Source of the DNA: an uncultured Flavobacteriaceae bacterium
GTDB taxonomy: Bacteria > Bacteroidota > Bacteroidia > Flavobacteriales > Flavobacteriaceae
DNA: 64,000 bases
NCBI GenBank assembly: GCA_947501625.1
Contig: CANMWN010000002.1
Coordinates: 186,001-250,000 of the forward strand
Direction: 5' to 3'
Shown: positions 46,407 to 55,449 of the stretch, piece after piece
How the letters are laid out: every line of letters starts with the position of its first letter
Position numbering within the stretch: position 1 is the stretch's first letter
The notes under the pieces: generated by a model
Database searches by the model: none
Seen by the model: the letters and a program-made list of their open reading frames with translations, nothing else
Told to the model about the DNA's origin: nothing
Position numbers and translations under genes: made by a program

Positions 46407-47360
46407 TTATTTTCTTCCTAAGATTAATGTTACTCTTCCCAAACCTTTCGTTACAAGCTTGTTAGGTATTGAATATGGTGAGTTTTTAAGATATTTACTT
46501 AAATCTCTTATATATCTTCTAGCATCGATTGCTCTACCTTTGTCATTATATAAAGGAATTCTTACTTGTTCGAATAATGCCATGCTTTCTGTCATATCGG
46601 TTGTGCTGAATCTTCCTTTAACTGTATGGTCAGCAAGCCAATCTTCAATTATTATTCCTAATTCTTCTCCGTCAAATTCGCTTTCTAGGTCTTCATCCCA
46701 ATCTTGCCAAGTTTGTATTCTAAGAATAATTTCCCTGCCATTATTAAATAAATCATCAAAATGAGATTGCAAAGTTGATGAGAAATTGTCAATATGTGCA
46801 ATTACAGCTTCAGAAAGTAAAACTGGTAATTCAGCTGTGAATGATTGTGCTCCAGTTCCTGTTGAAGTAGCTATTTGTTTATCAGTATAAGCATCAATTC
46901 CTTGTAGATTAAAACTGATAGATCTTTTTGGACCAACTTTATTTACAGTCCAAGTAAGTTGAATAATAATATCTGCTTTTGCAATTTTTCTAAGTGCATC
47001 AATAGGACTTTCATTGGTATCACTTCCACTTTTTGAAGTCATCATATTATCTACAGCCGAATTAGACTCTAGTGTTTTTATGGCTGATTCCATATTTTTT
47101 AATGGAAAACCTCTCTCTGCCATCATACCGTTTATTTGACTTATAACTTGAAGTACATCAGTATTTTCTTGAAATGCTCGTTTATAATCAGGTATGGTTT
47201 GTATTGAGCCTTGATTCTCAAATTTTGTTGCGTAGCCATTTTGTATGCACCATGCATCACTTGGAACTATCATTAGAGTAGGTTTTTTCGCTTGGCTATA
47301 TAAGTTTATTGAAATAAAACTTATACAGATAATAGTTATATATATTGCTTTTCTCATCAT
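46407..47360 (-). CDS. DUF6175-like exported protein
   Basis: A 317-residue protein with an N-terminal signal peptide (MMRKAIYITIICISFISINL; the second Met is also possible). It contains KPTLMIVPSDAWCIQNGY near the start, a pattern I associate with the DUF6175 family of Bacteroidota envelope proteins. The rest is mixed alpha/beta with an acidic segment DWDEDLESEFDGEELG. Function unknown. The neighbours on each side are also exported and the gaps are 8 and 11 bases. Confidence 0.65.
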   Translation of the reverse strand: MMRKAIYITIICISFISINLYSQAKKPTLMIVPSDAWCIQNGYATKFENQGSIQTIPDYKRAFQENTDVLQVISQINGMMAERGFPLKNMESAIKTLESNSAVDNMMTSKSGSDTNESPIDALRKIAKADIIIQLTWTVNKVGPKRSISFNLQGIDAYTDKQIATSTGTGAQSFTAELPVLLSEAVIAHIDNFSSTLQSHFDDLFNNGREIILRIQTWQDWDEDLESEFDGEELGIIIEDWLADHTVKGRFSTTDMTESMALFEQVRIPLYNDKGRAIDARRYIRDLSKYLKNSPYSIPNKLVTKGLGRVTLILGRK

Positions 47361-47368
47361 TTGTTATT

Positions 47369-47905
47369 TTAAAATCCTGAACTTAATCCTGTTATTATCC
47401 CTTCTTCTTCAAGCCTTTTTCTCAATAAATCAGTAAGGACATTTACGATAATTCCAATCTTGTAAGTTTTTCTATCAACTTTTAATACATCACCTGGCGC
47501 AACATTTCCATCATTTGCAGCAGTAACATATTTACTATACTCGCCACCATATTTGCCGTCTTTAAAAAAATCGTCAAAGAATTTATCATATTCTCTTTTT
47601 GTCATTTGATTGGTAATTAATGGTTTAAAAGCTGTACAACTTCTTCCTACACCAGAGAAACCTTTGAATAAAATTCCGTGAACTGCATTTTTCATTGCTT
47701 GTGAGGTAGCATATTTTTTCTTTTTTGAGTAAGACCATACTTTAATAAGTTTAGACCCTTTTTTCCCAGTGTTTACACACTCTATATCATATTTACATTC
47801 TTTGGTAGCTTTGTCAGCTAGTTTTTTCTTGCGTTGTGCATTGACATTTGTGCCAATTAAAAATATGAACAAGAATGTTAAACTAATTTTTAGTATATGT
47901 TTCAT
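47369..47905 (-). CDS. Small exported protein of unknown function
   Basis: A 178-residue protein with a signal peptide (MKHILKISLTFLFIFLIGTNVNAQ). It is lysine-rich with several cysteines: two in ATKECKYDIECVNTG and one in GRSCTAF, so a disulfide is plausible in the periplasm. The segment ASGDV-like APGDVLKVDRKTYKIG near the C-terminus may be a beta domain. No family recognised. It is embedded in the operon (gaps 8 and 14 bases). Confidence 0.6.
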   Translation of the reverse strand: MKHILKISLTFLFIFLIGTNVNAQRKKKLADKATKECKYDIECVNTGKKGSKLIKVWSYSKKKKYATSQAMKNAVHGILFKGFSGVGRSCTAFKPLITNQMTKREYDKFFDDFFKDGKYGGEYSKYVTAANDGNVAPGDVLKVDRKTYKIGIIVNVLTDLLRKRLEEEGIITGLSSGF

Positions 47906-47919
47906 TTTATTGTGTTTGA

Positions 47920-50496
47920 TTAATTTATTTGTCTAATAAGCATTCCAGGGATGAATTTATTTTTAGGTCCTTTAAAAGTGGTGTATTCAAATTGTGAATC
48001 TCCATTTTCTTCGGTTGCCATAAATCGATTATCCCATATTTTATGTTTGTCAACTTTAATGACACCAACTCTTTTATATCGTCTATTTCCATTTTCATCT
48101 TGAATAATTTCTAAAACTTCATATTTATCTCCTTTTTCTACACCTTCTTTTAAACCAATTTTTGCAGTAATTGGATCTCCTGATAGAAGAGGCGATTTAG
48201 TTCTAAACAATTCAAATTTTCTTTGAAGTTTTGCAATTGCTTTATTTGTTGCTTTGATTGTAGCAATTTCAATTAATTCTTCATTGCTCTTACTAGTAAA
48301 TACAGTGCTTTGTATATCAGCCCAAGCGTTTTCAGAGCCAATTAATTCAAGTCTAAATAAATTACTGTTATCAAAAGCACTTTTCTTATTTGGATTATAG
48401 TTGTCCTTATCAATCCAATAATCGTTATAGAATGTAGTTGAAATTTCATCATTCCATACTAATTTATATAAGTATGAAGTGGTTTTTATTACATAACCTT
48501 TTCCAAAAACTGAAGCTCCTACAGATGTGTAAGAAGCAACATTAGATACAGTTGAGCCGCCAGGAACATACGCAGCAACATTAGCAATTGTGTTTAACCA
48601 ACCGCTTGCTTTTTTGGCAACCCCTTCTTTATTGGTAAATTTATAGTCATTTACAATTACAAAAGTGTTCCCTATTAGGTTTTCTCCAGCATCAGCAAGC
48701 ATTGACATTCCTCTTTCAGAATTCTTAGCTATTGAAATGTCAATAGCTTTGGCATCATAATAACCTCTTTCAGTAACTAAATCCATATTAAATTCCCCTT
48801 TTTCATTTCTATTAAACCATTTAGCAACCATTTCTTTTGCTATTTCGTTTTCATCTAAAAAATTGGTTATTAAACTAGATTGATCTCGTTCTTGATATTG
48901 AATGTCAATTAAATATGGGCCAATATTATGGTCATTAAATTTATCTAGCATTTTAGTATTACCAAAAGCATCTTTTATAGTATTCGCATGCTCTCTATTT
49001 TGATTATTAAGCATGAGAGTATATAAAGAACTTCTACTGTAACTTGTAACATCAGCAGTTCTATTATTTTTTGATTTTGAAATTTTTTGAGTCCTATACG
49101 AATTAGCATAATTTTTAGTAAATCCAGAACTGGAATTATTTATGCTAGTGTTTTTTCTTTTTGTGAAAGCAGCTAATGATGCTTCTCTTTGATTTGAAAA
49201 ATTACTTAAATCAATACTATTTTCTTTTTCAGTAATAGTAGTTAGTTTAAAATCCGTTTCTTTAACTTCAGCAGTTTCTTCTTCTGTATTATTAACGCTT
49301 TTAAGTACGCTAATTTTTGCCTTTAATTCTTCTGCTAAGATGTAGTCTTCATTTGCAATAGCTTCTGCTTTTTCTTTTTCAAGGGTTTCTATTTTTGCTT
49401 GATTTTGTCTAGCTAACTCTTCATCTGTATCTTTTTCCTTTAATGATTTTATTTGTTGATTTAATTCTTCGGCTAACAAGTAATTTTCTTGAGAAATAGC
49501 TTCTTCTTTTTGAGCGTATAATTTCTCAATATTAATATTTCCCTGCTCTTTTTTCAGCGCAATAGCCTCTTTTTTTGCAAGAATAGCCTCTTTTAATTCG
49601 TTTGCCAATTGATAATCTTCATTTTCAATGGCTGCTTGCTTTTCATATTCTAATTCTTCAATTGATTTATCATTATAACTTGTTTGAATGTTATCATCCT
49701 CACTATTTCTATTATTTATTTCTTCTTGTAAGATTTGAGCAGCCGAAAAATTCCCAACTTCTAGTAACTTTTGCTTACTTTTCTCTAATTGATTCAAAGA
49801 ATAACTCGAATAATCTGAGTTAGAATTATTTACTTGAGTTATATTTTTTTGACTTGAAATTTGTGGTTTATGGCTTGAATTGCCTTTGGTTTTATTGTAT
49901 TCGTATAATGAAGTAGCAATTTCAGAATATAATTCTTCATTGTACTTTTTCATTTTTTTTGGTTTAAACTTTTCAGGTTTTTTTTTGTCAATTATGGAGT
50001 TAAATTGACCAATTGAATTATTGTCATTTACTAAAATCAGTTTGTGAATTAAATTCCCACGATCTTTTTTAAAACTCTTAGTGATGTTTTTGCCGTCAAC
50101 AGTATAAGTTTTTGTGTCTAAATAATAGGTTTTGTTGGCCTCTATATCGAGTTCTAAGAAACTTTCAACCCTTGGAGAATTTTTGCTTATTGGAAAAATT
50201 TTACTCCAAAATAGTTGTTTGCCAGGTGAGCACTTATATATAAAATAATCATTTTTTTCTGTGAAGCCTATTAATTTTTCGTTATGAAAATATTGAATAA
50301 GCGTTGGGTTTTTTTCAATAGAACCAATGTAAATAATTGCATTGCCACTATTTGAATTTTTGTGTTTACTATTTCCTATTTCAACATTGTTTGAAATGGA
50401 TGCCATTATAAGACGTGACTCTTTTCGTTGCCCTTGTGATGTAGAAATGAATAAAACTAAAAGAATGCATAATGAAAGCGATTTTATATTTTTCAT
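47920..50496 (-). CDS. Large exported protein with four UVR-like helical repeats
   Basis: An 858-residue protein with a signal peptide (MKNIKSLSLCILLVLFISTS). Residues 24-160 form a beta-rich domain (YFHNEKLIGFTEKNDYF, CSPGKQLFW) resembling DUF2846-like lipoprotein domains. Residues about 234-400 hold four repeats of a helical hairpin with the motif xLxxEKxxAIxxExYxLAxEL (about 234-263, 279-309, 322-353, 369-399), which looks like the UVR motif of UvrB/UvrC and ClpC. The C-terminal half (about 450-858) is unassigned and ends with GLKEGVEKGDKYEVLEI and a final beta domain. Exported UVR-type repeats are unusual. Second gene of the operon. Confidence 0.7.
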   Translation of the reverse strand: MKNIKSLSLCILLVLFISTSQGQRKESRLIMASISNNVEIGNSKHKNSNSGNAIIYIGSIEKNPTLIQYFHNEKLIGFTEKNDYFIYKCSPGKQLFWSKIFPISKNSPRVESFLELDIEANKTYYLDTKTYTVDGKNITKSFKKDRGNLIHKLILVNDNNSIGQFNSIIDKKKPEKFKPKKMKKYNEELYSEIATSLYEYNKTKGNSSHKPQISSQKNITQVNNSNSDYSSYSLNQLEKSKQKLLEVGNFSAAQILQEEINNRNSEDDNIQTSYNDKSIEELEYEKQAAIENEDYQLANELKEAILAKKEAIALKKEQGNINIEKLYAQKEEAISQENYLLAEELNQQIKSLKEKDTDEELARQNQAKIETLEKEKAEAIANEDYILAEELKAKISVLKSVNNTEEETAEVKETDFKLTTITEKENSIDLSNFSNQREASLAAFTKRKNTSINNSSSGFTKNYANSYRTQKISKSKNNRTADVTSYSRSSLYTLMLNNQNREHANTIKDAFGNTKMLDKFNDHNIGPYLIDIQYQERDQSSLITNFLDENEIAKEMVAKWFNRNEKGEFNMDLVTERGYYDAKAIDISIAKNSERGMSMLADAGENLIGNTFVIVNDYKFTNKEGVAKKASGWLNTIANVAAYVPGGSTVSNVASYTSVGASVFGKGYVIKTTSYLYKLVWNDEISTTFYNDYWIDKDNYNPNKKSAFDNSNLFRLELIGSENAWADIQSTVFTSKSNEELIEIATIKATNKAIAKLQRKFELFRTKSPLLSGDPITAKIGLKEGVEKGDKYEVLEIIQDENGNRRYKRVGVIKVDKHKIWDNRFMATEENGDSQFEYTTFKGPKNKFIPGMLIRQIN

Positions 50497-50517
50497 AATA
50501 TATAGTTTTAAACAATT

Positions 50518-51126
50518 CTATAAAAACCCAAATCCTATCCCGAAGTTGAAAACGAGTAATCCTGATTCACTTAATCCAGGAATTTCGGGAAATTCTTCAA
50601 CTGTCATTTGTGATGAAGTTGTACTTTGCACCACAATTTCTTGTGGTATATCACCAAAACCATACCCTATTTCAGACCTGATATAGAATGTTTTGCCTAT
50701 TTTGGTTCCAAGTTTTACATTTAGTGTGTTGAATTTTAATTCTCCAGTAGCATTACCAATTGATCCGTCATTGAATTCTACATCCGGAAAAGTTCCGTCA
50801 GCATTAAATGAAAAATATGAGGCAGAAACATAAAATCCTTTTCCTTTTTTATTGAAGTAAATATTAGTGCCAATTTCAAAATTATCATAATTGATATCTG
50901 TTTCATCAATCGTTTTTGATAATGACATGTAATCAGCAAAAAGAGCCACTCTGTTTCCTAGAAGAGGAGTGAGGTATTCGGCATTGATTGTAGCAATATT
51001 TGGCACTCCAATTTTTGCACCAATTCTTAATGGTTTCTTTGCTCTTTGTTCTTGAGCAGTTATATTCAACGAATAAATGAAGATTCCAAAAAGTAATAAA
51101 CTTTTTTTAATGAATGAATGTTTCAT
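50518..51126 (-). CDS. Outer membrane beta-barrel protein, first gene of the operon
   Basis: A 202-residue protein with a signal peptide (MKHSFIKKSLLLFGIFIYSLNITAQ) and a succession of alternating beta strands such as GNRVALFADYMSLS, GFYVSASYFSFNA and a C-terminal LVFNFGIGFGFL, ending in an aromatic/hydrophobic residue as many outer membrane barrels do. No family recognised. It is the head of a five-gene operon running to 45466 and is preceded by a -7 box and the palindromic site at 51183-51204. Confidence 0.7.
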   Translation of the reverse strand: MKHSFIKKSLLLFGIFIYSLNITAQEQRAKKPLRIGAKIGVPNIATINAEYLTPLLGNRVALFADYMSLSKTIDETDINYDNFEIGTNIYFNKKGKGFYVSASYFSFNADGTFPDVEFNDGSIGNATGELKFNTLNVKLGTKIGKTFYIRSEIGYGFGDIPQEIVVQSTTSSQMTVEEFPEIPGLSESGLLVFNFGIGFGFL

Positions 51127-51154
51127 GATAAGTAGGTTTTAGTTATTTGATATT

Positions 51155-51162
51155 CAAAAATA
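51155..51162 (-). promoter_or_regulatory. -7 box of the exported-protein operon
   Basis: The minus-strand sequence TATTTTTG matches TAnnTTTG exactly. It is 28 bases before the ATG at 51126. The palindrome core at 51186-51201 begins 24 bases from its upstream edge, in place of a -33 box. Confidence 0.6.
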
Positions 51163-51182
51163 GGAGTGATTGTAAAGCAAAA

Positions 51183-51204
51183 AAATACCTAATAGTAGGT
51201 ATTT
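51183..51204. promoter_or_regulatory. Palindromic operator site 1 (TACCT-N6-AGGTA)
   Basis: AAATACCT and AGGTATTT are perfect inverted arms (51183-51190 and 51197-51204) around a 6-base spacer. The TACCT-N6-AGGTA core is repeated at 52327-52342 and, with one mismatch, at 55791-55806. In each case the near edge of the core is 24 bases from the near edge of a -7 box on the minus strand. By position it is an activator site. The encoded NarL-type regulator (52346-52969) is the natural candidate to bind it. Confidence 0.72.
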
Positions 51205-51223
51205 ATTTAGTTTCAAAGTCTAA

Positions 51224-51249
51224 AAAAAACCTTCAAGAGAAGGTTTTTT
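51224..51249 (-). terminator. Terminator after the exported beta-rich protein gene
   Basis: Stem AAAAAACCTTC (51224-51234) and GAAGGTTTTTT (51239-51249) with the 4-base loop AAGA. On the minus strand the stem is followed by a T tract, so it ends the gene that stops at 51295. Confidence 0.8.
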
Positions 51250-51294
51250 AATAAAATATTTGAAATTTTTATATAAATAGAAGTTAGTTTTTAT

Positions 51295-52272
51295 CTATTC
51301 ACTTTCTTTGCTCAGAATTGTTATTTTGTAGCCAAAGCCGAAACCTAACCAAGATTTGTTTCTATAATTCCATTTTTTTCCATTACTTCCTAGTGTTTTA
51401 TCCCAACCATAAAAAAGACCTAAGTTGAAATCACTAATATTTGCAAGAGCTCCTATCCCAAAAGAAAGGGTTGGAACATTTACTTCTTTTTCGAGAGGTA
51501 TAGGTGCAAGTGAAGTTTTTACTGAATCCAACTTTTGTGAACCCAATCCAATAAAACCTCCTAAAGAAACACTATTATTGAAAGTTTTCATTCCATCATA
51601 CTTATCATATACATAGGTTACTTTTCCAATTCTTGTACCTATAAAAGTATTAATATTTACATTGGTAGTGAATATAGGATCAATTTTTTGGTTATTTTTT
51701 TTAAATCCAAAGTGATATTTAAATGGTATTGTTAATGCTCCTAATTCATAGTTAGTAAAAGTAAAAGTTTGAGATTGTCTGTTCTTTAATTTAATAAAAT
51801 ATTTTGATTGTGGATTGAAATTAAAATTTGACTTATCTTTTGATTTATAGTATGATTTGCCATTTATTATTTCTAACCAAAAATTGATTAATAGGCTATC
51901 TTTTGAAACAGAAATATTTGCATCATATTTACCAGGAGTAAATGTAGTTCTTTTTACTTTTGAAATATTTTTTTTGAAAACTAGATTACTATTATCTTTA
52001 ATTAGTGAATCTTTTTTCTGTTTATAGTTTATACCATTCACATTTTTTGATTTAGATTTAGTTAATTTATAACCTTTTTTTAATTTTAGTGTGTCATTTT
52101 CTCGTTGGTTAACTATTTCATAAATAATCATGTCACCTTTTTCATATTCATTTAGAATAGAAAATTCTATACTTGGTTCAATTTCCACCTTAACTTTATG
52201 CTTAAAAGTAGTTTGTGAATAAGAAGAAATAGAGATGATGGTTAGTGTTAATATTAAAATTAGTTTTTTCAT
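51295..52272 (-). CDS. Exported beta-rich protein, monocistronic
   Basis: A 325-residue protein with a signal peptide (MKKLILILTLTIISISSYSQ). Residues about 20-130 are lysine-rich with a beta domain; the C-terminal half (about 165-325) is a series of strands (TFTNYELGALTIPFKYHFGF, VSLGGFIGLGSQ, LSFGIGALANISDFNLGLFYG) ending SWLGFGFGYKITIL, resembling an outer membrane barrel. No family recognised. Its own promoter, palindrome and terminator make it a single-gene unit of the same regulon. Confidence 0.65.
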   Translation of the reverse strand: MKKLILILTLTIISISSYSQTTFKHKVKVEIEPSIEFSILNEYEKGDMIIYEIVNQRENDTLKLKKGYKLTKSKSKNVNGINYKQKKDSLIKDNSNLVFKKNISKVKRTTFTPGKYDANISVSKDSLLINFWLEIINGKSYYKSKDKSNFNFNPQSKYFIKLKNRQSQTFTFTNYELGALTIPFKYHFGFKKNNQKIDPIFTTNVNINTFIGTRIGKVTYVYDKYDGMKTFNNSVSLGGFIGLGSQKLDSVKTSLAPIPLEKEVNVPTLSFGIGALANISDFNLGLFYGWDKTLGSNGKKWNYRNKSWLGFGFGYKITILSKESE

Positions 52273-52295
52273 AATATGGATATTTTAGGTTAGCG

Positions 52296-52303
52296 TAAAA
52301 TTA
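52296..52303 (-). promoter_or_regulatory. -7 box of the exported beta-rich protein gene
   Basis: The minus-strand sequence TAATTTTA differs from TAnnTTTG in the last base. It is 23 bases before the ATG at 52272. The palindrome core at 52327-52342 begins exactly 24 bases from its upstream edge, the same as for the operon at 51126, which supports the call despite the mismatch. Confidence 0.5.
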
Positions 52304-52324
52304 TTAGAACTATCACTGCTTTTA

Positions 52325-52344
52325 TATACCTAATAGAAGGTATA
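52325..52344. promoter_or_regulatory. Palindromic operator site 2
   Basis: TATACCT (52325-52331) and AGGTATA (52338-52344) are perfect arms around a 6-base spacer. It lies in the gap before the gene at 52272, next to the stop of the regulator gene at 52346. Core spacing to the -7 box equals that of site 1. Confidence 0.7.
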
Positions 52345-52345
52345 A

Positions 52346-52969
52346 TTAAAATTCGTATTTTTTTTCTAATGCATATCGCAATAGTTCTCCTTTACCTTTT
52401 AAGCCTAAGATGCGTATCATATTTTTGCGATGTGTGTCAACTGTTTGAATACCTATAAATAATTCATTCGCAATTTCTCTCGAAGTTTTTCCTTGCGCAA
52501 CTAACGCTAAAATTTCAATTTGACGCTTAGTTAATACACCTTTTTTCTTGTTTTTTGAATCTTGGCTTATTGCATTTATATTGACATTTTTTCCGAAGTA
52601 TTTTTCACCTTTTGACACTATATTTATCGCATTTAAAACTTCTTCTAATGAAGAGTTTTTTAAGATATATCCTGATGCACCAGCATCAAGCATTTGCTCA
52701 ATGGCATCTGTTTGCTCAAACATTGTAAAAGCAATTACTTTAATATGAGGATATTCTTTTTTAATAATTTTTGTAGCAGCAATTCCATCAATTTTTGGCA
52801 TTCGTATATCAGTTAAGACTACGTGTGGCTGTTTTAACCTAACAATATCAATTAGTTTTTCACCATCATTGGCTGTACCAATAATTGAAACTTCTTCATT
52901 ATATTTTAATAATAATTCTATGCCATCTATTAAAGATTGATGGTCTTCGGCAATTGCTAATCGTATCAT
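52346..52969 (-). CDS. NarL/FixJ-type response regulator
   Basis: A 207-residue regulator. The receiver domain has Asp8-Asp9 equivalents in IAEDHQ, the phosphorylation site Asp54 in VVLTDIRMPKIDG, and Lys in YILKNSS. A LuxR-type helix-turn-helix occupies about 142-205 (LTKRQIEILALVAQGKTSREIANE). The gene overlaps the sensor kinase stop by 4 bases (ATGA), so the two are expressed together. It is flanked on both sides by transcription units with the same palindromic site and is the likely binder. Confidence 0.93.
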   Translation of the reverse strand: MIRLAIAEDHQSLIDGIELLLKYNEEVSIIGTANDGEKLIDIVRLKQPHVVLTDIRMPKIDGIAATKIIKKEYPHIKVIAFTMFEQTDAIEQMLDAGASGYILKNSSLEEVLNAINIVSKGEKYFGKNVNINAISQDSKNKKKGVLTKRQIEILALVAQGKTSREIANELFIGIQTVDTHRKNMIRILGLKGKGELLRYALEKKYEF

Positions 52970-54855
52970 AACGGTATATCTATTATAACAGTTGTACCTT
53001 TTTCTATTTCTGATTCAATAGTCATTGTTCCATCTAAGTGTTCAATTCGCTTATCTATACTATGTATTCCCATACCCTTTTTTGAAATTTTACTGGCATT
53101 AAAGCCTTTTCCATCATCTTCAACCATAATATTTAGTGTTTGGTCATGATTGGTTAGATGGATTGTAGTGTGTTTGGCTTCGGCATGTTTAATAATATTG
53201 GTTATTAATTCTTGAATGATTCTAAAAATTGTTAATTCAAGACTGTTTTCTAGTCTATTTTCTAATCCGTGATCAACAACATCAATTTTTATTTTTTTAG
53301 ATGCCGAAATTTTTTCAGCCATACTTTCAATTGCAACTAATAACCCTTGATTAGCTATTACACCTGAATTTTTTGCATGTGCAATACCTCTAACTTTTGT
53401 ATAAGCCTCATCTAATAAATTTTCAGTTTTTTCGATTAACTCATCTTCTGAAAACTTTTGCTTTTTCTTGTTAGTTTTAAAATTTTCAAAATGTAATTTT
53501 AAAGTAGTCAAAACACTTCCCAAATCATCATGTAAGTCTTCTGCAATGCGTTTGCGTTCTTTTTCTTGACCAGCTATCATAGCATCAATACTAGTAAGTT
53601 CTTGTTCTTTGAGTAAGGTTACTACTTTTTGTTGCTCAATTTCATTATTTTTCTCAGCAAGCAATTGTTTTCTTCGTGAATTTTTGATTATCAATGAACC
53701 AGTTATTCCGCCAAATAATAGTAGTGAGAGAGAACCTATCCATAAATTTCTTTTTTGCCTTTTTTCTTTTTCAATATTAGATTGTAATTGCAGGTTCTCT
53801 TTTTCCTTTTTTTCAGTTTCATATTTTGTTTGAATTTCTTCTACTTTCTCTACAATAGACTTTTCTTTTATTTCTTCATTTAATTTAAAATATTTTTCAA
53901 AATAAATAAGTGCTTCTTGAGGTTTATTTAACTTTTTGTAATTATTGTATAGTGCAAAATAAACATCTCTTTCATGTGGTTTATAACTATCTTTTAATAT
54001 TAAGTTTAATGATGATTTTAAAAATAAATTTTCGGATATAAAATCTTTTGATTCCGCAGATATTTTTGAGAAGTAATAGTCAATATACGATAGTGTTTCA
54101 TCAGAACTATCTATATTTTTTGCTTTACTGAAGTAGATTTTTGCAGAATCTAAATCTTTAATTTTATTTAAAAATAAAGCTCCAATATTTAAATTTACAG
54201 TATTTCTAATGTTAGTATCTTCAAAATTATTTAATGCTTTTTTAAAATATTCAAGAGCTAATTTTATGCTATCATTATCTTGATGAAATAAAGCTAGATT
54301 ATTATATGCGGTCCCTATATAATAAGTGTTATTTGATTTTTTTGATTCTTTAAGGTATTTTTTTAAAAATAGCAGATGTCTTTTTTTATCAGATAGTTGC
54401 CTATATATTGAATATAAACCAGCATAAATTCTAGCCTTTTGAGGGGAATACTTGCTATTGTCATTTTCAAAATATTTAAGCGATTTGTTAAAATAATATG
54501 CTGAAGAATCTAATTGATTTTTCCCTTTAAACAAATATGCCAAATCAAAGTAATAATTATTTAATTCAACTTTTGTGAGTTTATTTTTGTCAATTTTGTT
54601 TAGATAATATGAGCAACTATCATAACTTTTCTTTTTATAGTAATAGATAAAGTAATTTTTATACACCCAATTTTTTTCAGATTCAAAGTTTGATATTTTT
54701 TTATTAAGTATATCGTTTAATTTCTTTCCTTTTTCGAAAGAATGAATTTTAAATAAAGATTGAATCGAATCATTAATAGTTTTATATTCACTTTTTTGCC
54801 CAAATGTGGAATGTGAATAGAAAATAATTAGTATGAACAATGAATAATATTTCAA
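52966..54855 (-). CDS. TPR-containing sensor histidine kinase (HisKA_3)
   Basis: A 629-residue kinase partnered with the adjacent regulator. It has an N-terminal signal (about 1-20), several TPR-like repeats in the periplasmic part (about 60-330), a coiled-coil linker, one membrane helix (about 371-390, LWIGSLSLLLFGGITGSLII), a second coiled coil, the dimerisation/phosphoacceptor helix with His442 (ERKRIAEDLHDDLGSVLTTL), and a HATPase_c domain with N box QELITNIIKHA (Asn553) and G box EDDGKGF. This layout is common in Bacteroidota. The start is TTG at 54855. Confidence 0.92.
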   Translation of the reverse strand: MKYYSLFILIIFYSHSTFGQKSEYKTINDSIQSLFKIHSFEKGKKLNDILNKKISNFESEKNWVYKNYFIYYYKKKSYDSCSYYLNKIDKNKLTKVELNNYYFDLAYLFKGKNQLDSSAYYFNKSLKYFENDNSKYSPQKARIYAGLYSIYRQLSDKKRHLLFLKKYLKESKKSNNTYYIGTAYNNLALFHQDNDSIKLALEYFKKALNNFEDTNIRNTVNLNIGALFLNKIKDLDSAKIYFSKAKNIDSSDETLSYIDYYFSKISAESKDFISENLFLKSSLNLILKDSYKPHERDVYFALYNNYKKLNKPQEALIYFEKYFKLNEEIKEKSIVEKVEEIQTKYETEKKEKENLQLQSNIEKEKRQKRNLWIGSLSLLLFGGITGSLIIKNSRRKQLLAEKNNEIEQQKVVTLLKEQELTSIDAMIAGQEKERKRIAEDLHDDLGSVLTTLKLHFENFKTNKKKQKFSEDELIEKTENLLDEAYTKVRGIAHAKNSGVIANQGLLVAIESMAEKISASKKIKIDVVDHGLENRLENSLELTIFRIIQELITNIIKHAEAKHTTIHLTNHDQTLNIMVEDDGKGFNASKISKKGMGIHSIDKRIEHLDGTMTIESEIEKGTTVIIDIPL

Positions 54856-54876
54856 TATTTAAATATTTTTATTAAA

Positions 54877-54902
54877 AATACTGCCAAGTTCTTGGTAGTA
54901 TT
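54877..54902 (-). terminator. Terminator after the 172-residue gene
   Basis: Stem AATACTGCCAAG (54877-54888) and CTTGGTAGTATT (54891-54902), 12 pairs with one G-T wobble and a 2-base loop. On the minus strand it is followed by TTTTTAAT. It separates the 55725/55437 unit from the sensor kinase, so the kinase needs its own promoter. Confidence 0.7.
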
Positions 54903-54918
54903 AAAAATTTTGAATGTC

Positions 54919-55437
54919 CTATGAGTTTTTTGGTGGTATTATTGGCGGATATGGATCAATTGGTCTTCCTGGCGTTCTACTAAAATTTGGTAAACCCTCA
55001 ACAGGAATAATTTCAGTATGTAAAACAGCATTTGGGTTGTTAAAATATTCCTTTAAAGTTTCACTAGCCTTGCCATCAATAACAATTTGCGTTATGTTAT
55101 TTTTTCCAGGTTTACTAGCGTCTTGAGATTTTAAAAATATTTTTAAATCAAAGACTATTTGTGAATTTGTTAACTTTATGAACTCGCTTGAAAATACAGA
55201 TTCACTAGTTTTAACTTCTTCATATTTTTCTAAAGTTACTTTTTCAATATTTGTGTTTTCATTAGTTAAATAGAGTATCTTGATTAGATAAGTTTTTAAA
55301 TTCAGATCTTCAATGACTCTAACATTGGGTGCAAATAATTCTCCAAATAAGTACTTGTCAGTACTTGAACTCACACCTGATCCAAAATCTTCATTTATTA
55401 TATAATTTTCAGATTTGCATTTGATTTGTTCACTCAT
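54919..55437 (-). CDS. Cytosolic protein of unknown function paired with a small membrane protein
   Basis: A 172-residue protein with no signal peptide or membrane helix. The centre has alternating strands (TYLIKILYLTNENTNIEKVTL, FSSEFIKLTNSQIVFDLKIFL), which suggests a beta-sandwich. The C-terminus is proline-rich (PGRPIDPYPPIIPPKNS) and probably flexible. No family is recognised. It follows the 91-residue two-TM gene after 12 bases and both lie in the unit controlled by palindromic site 3. Confidence 0.5.
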   Translation of the reverse strand: MSEQIKCKSENYIINEDFGSGVSSSTDKYLFGELFAPNVRVIEDLNLKTYLIKILYLTNENTNIEKVTLEKYEEVKTSESVFSSEFIKLTNSQIVFDLKIFLKSQDASKPGKNNITQIVIDGKASETLKEYFNNPNAVLHTEIIPVEGLPNFSRTPGRPIDPYPPIIPPKNS

Positions 55438-55449
55438 AATTTATTGGTT

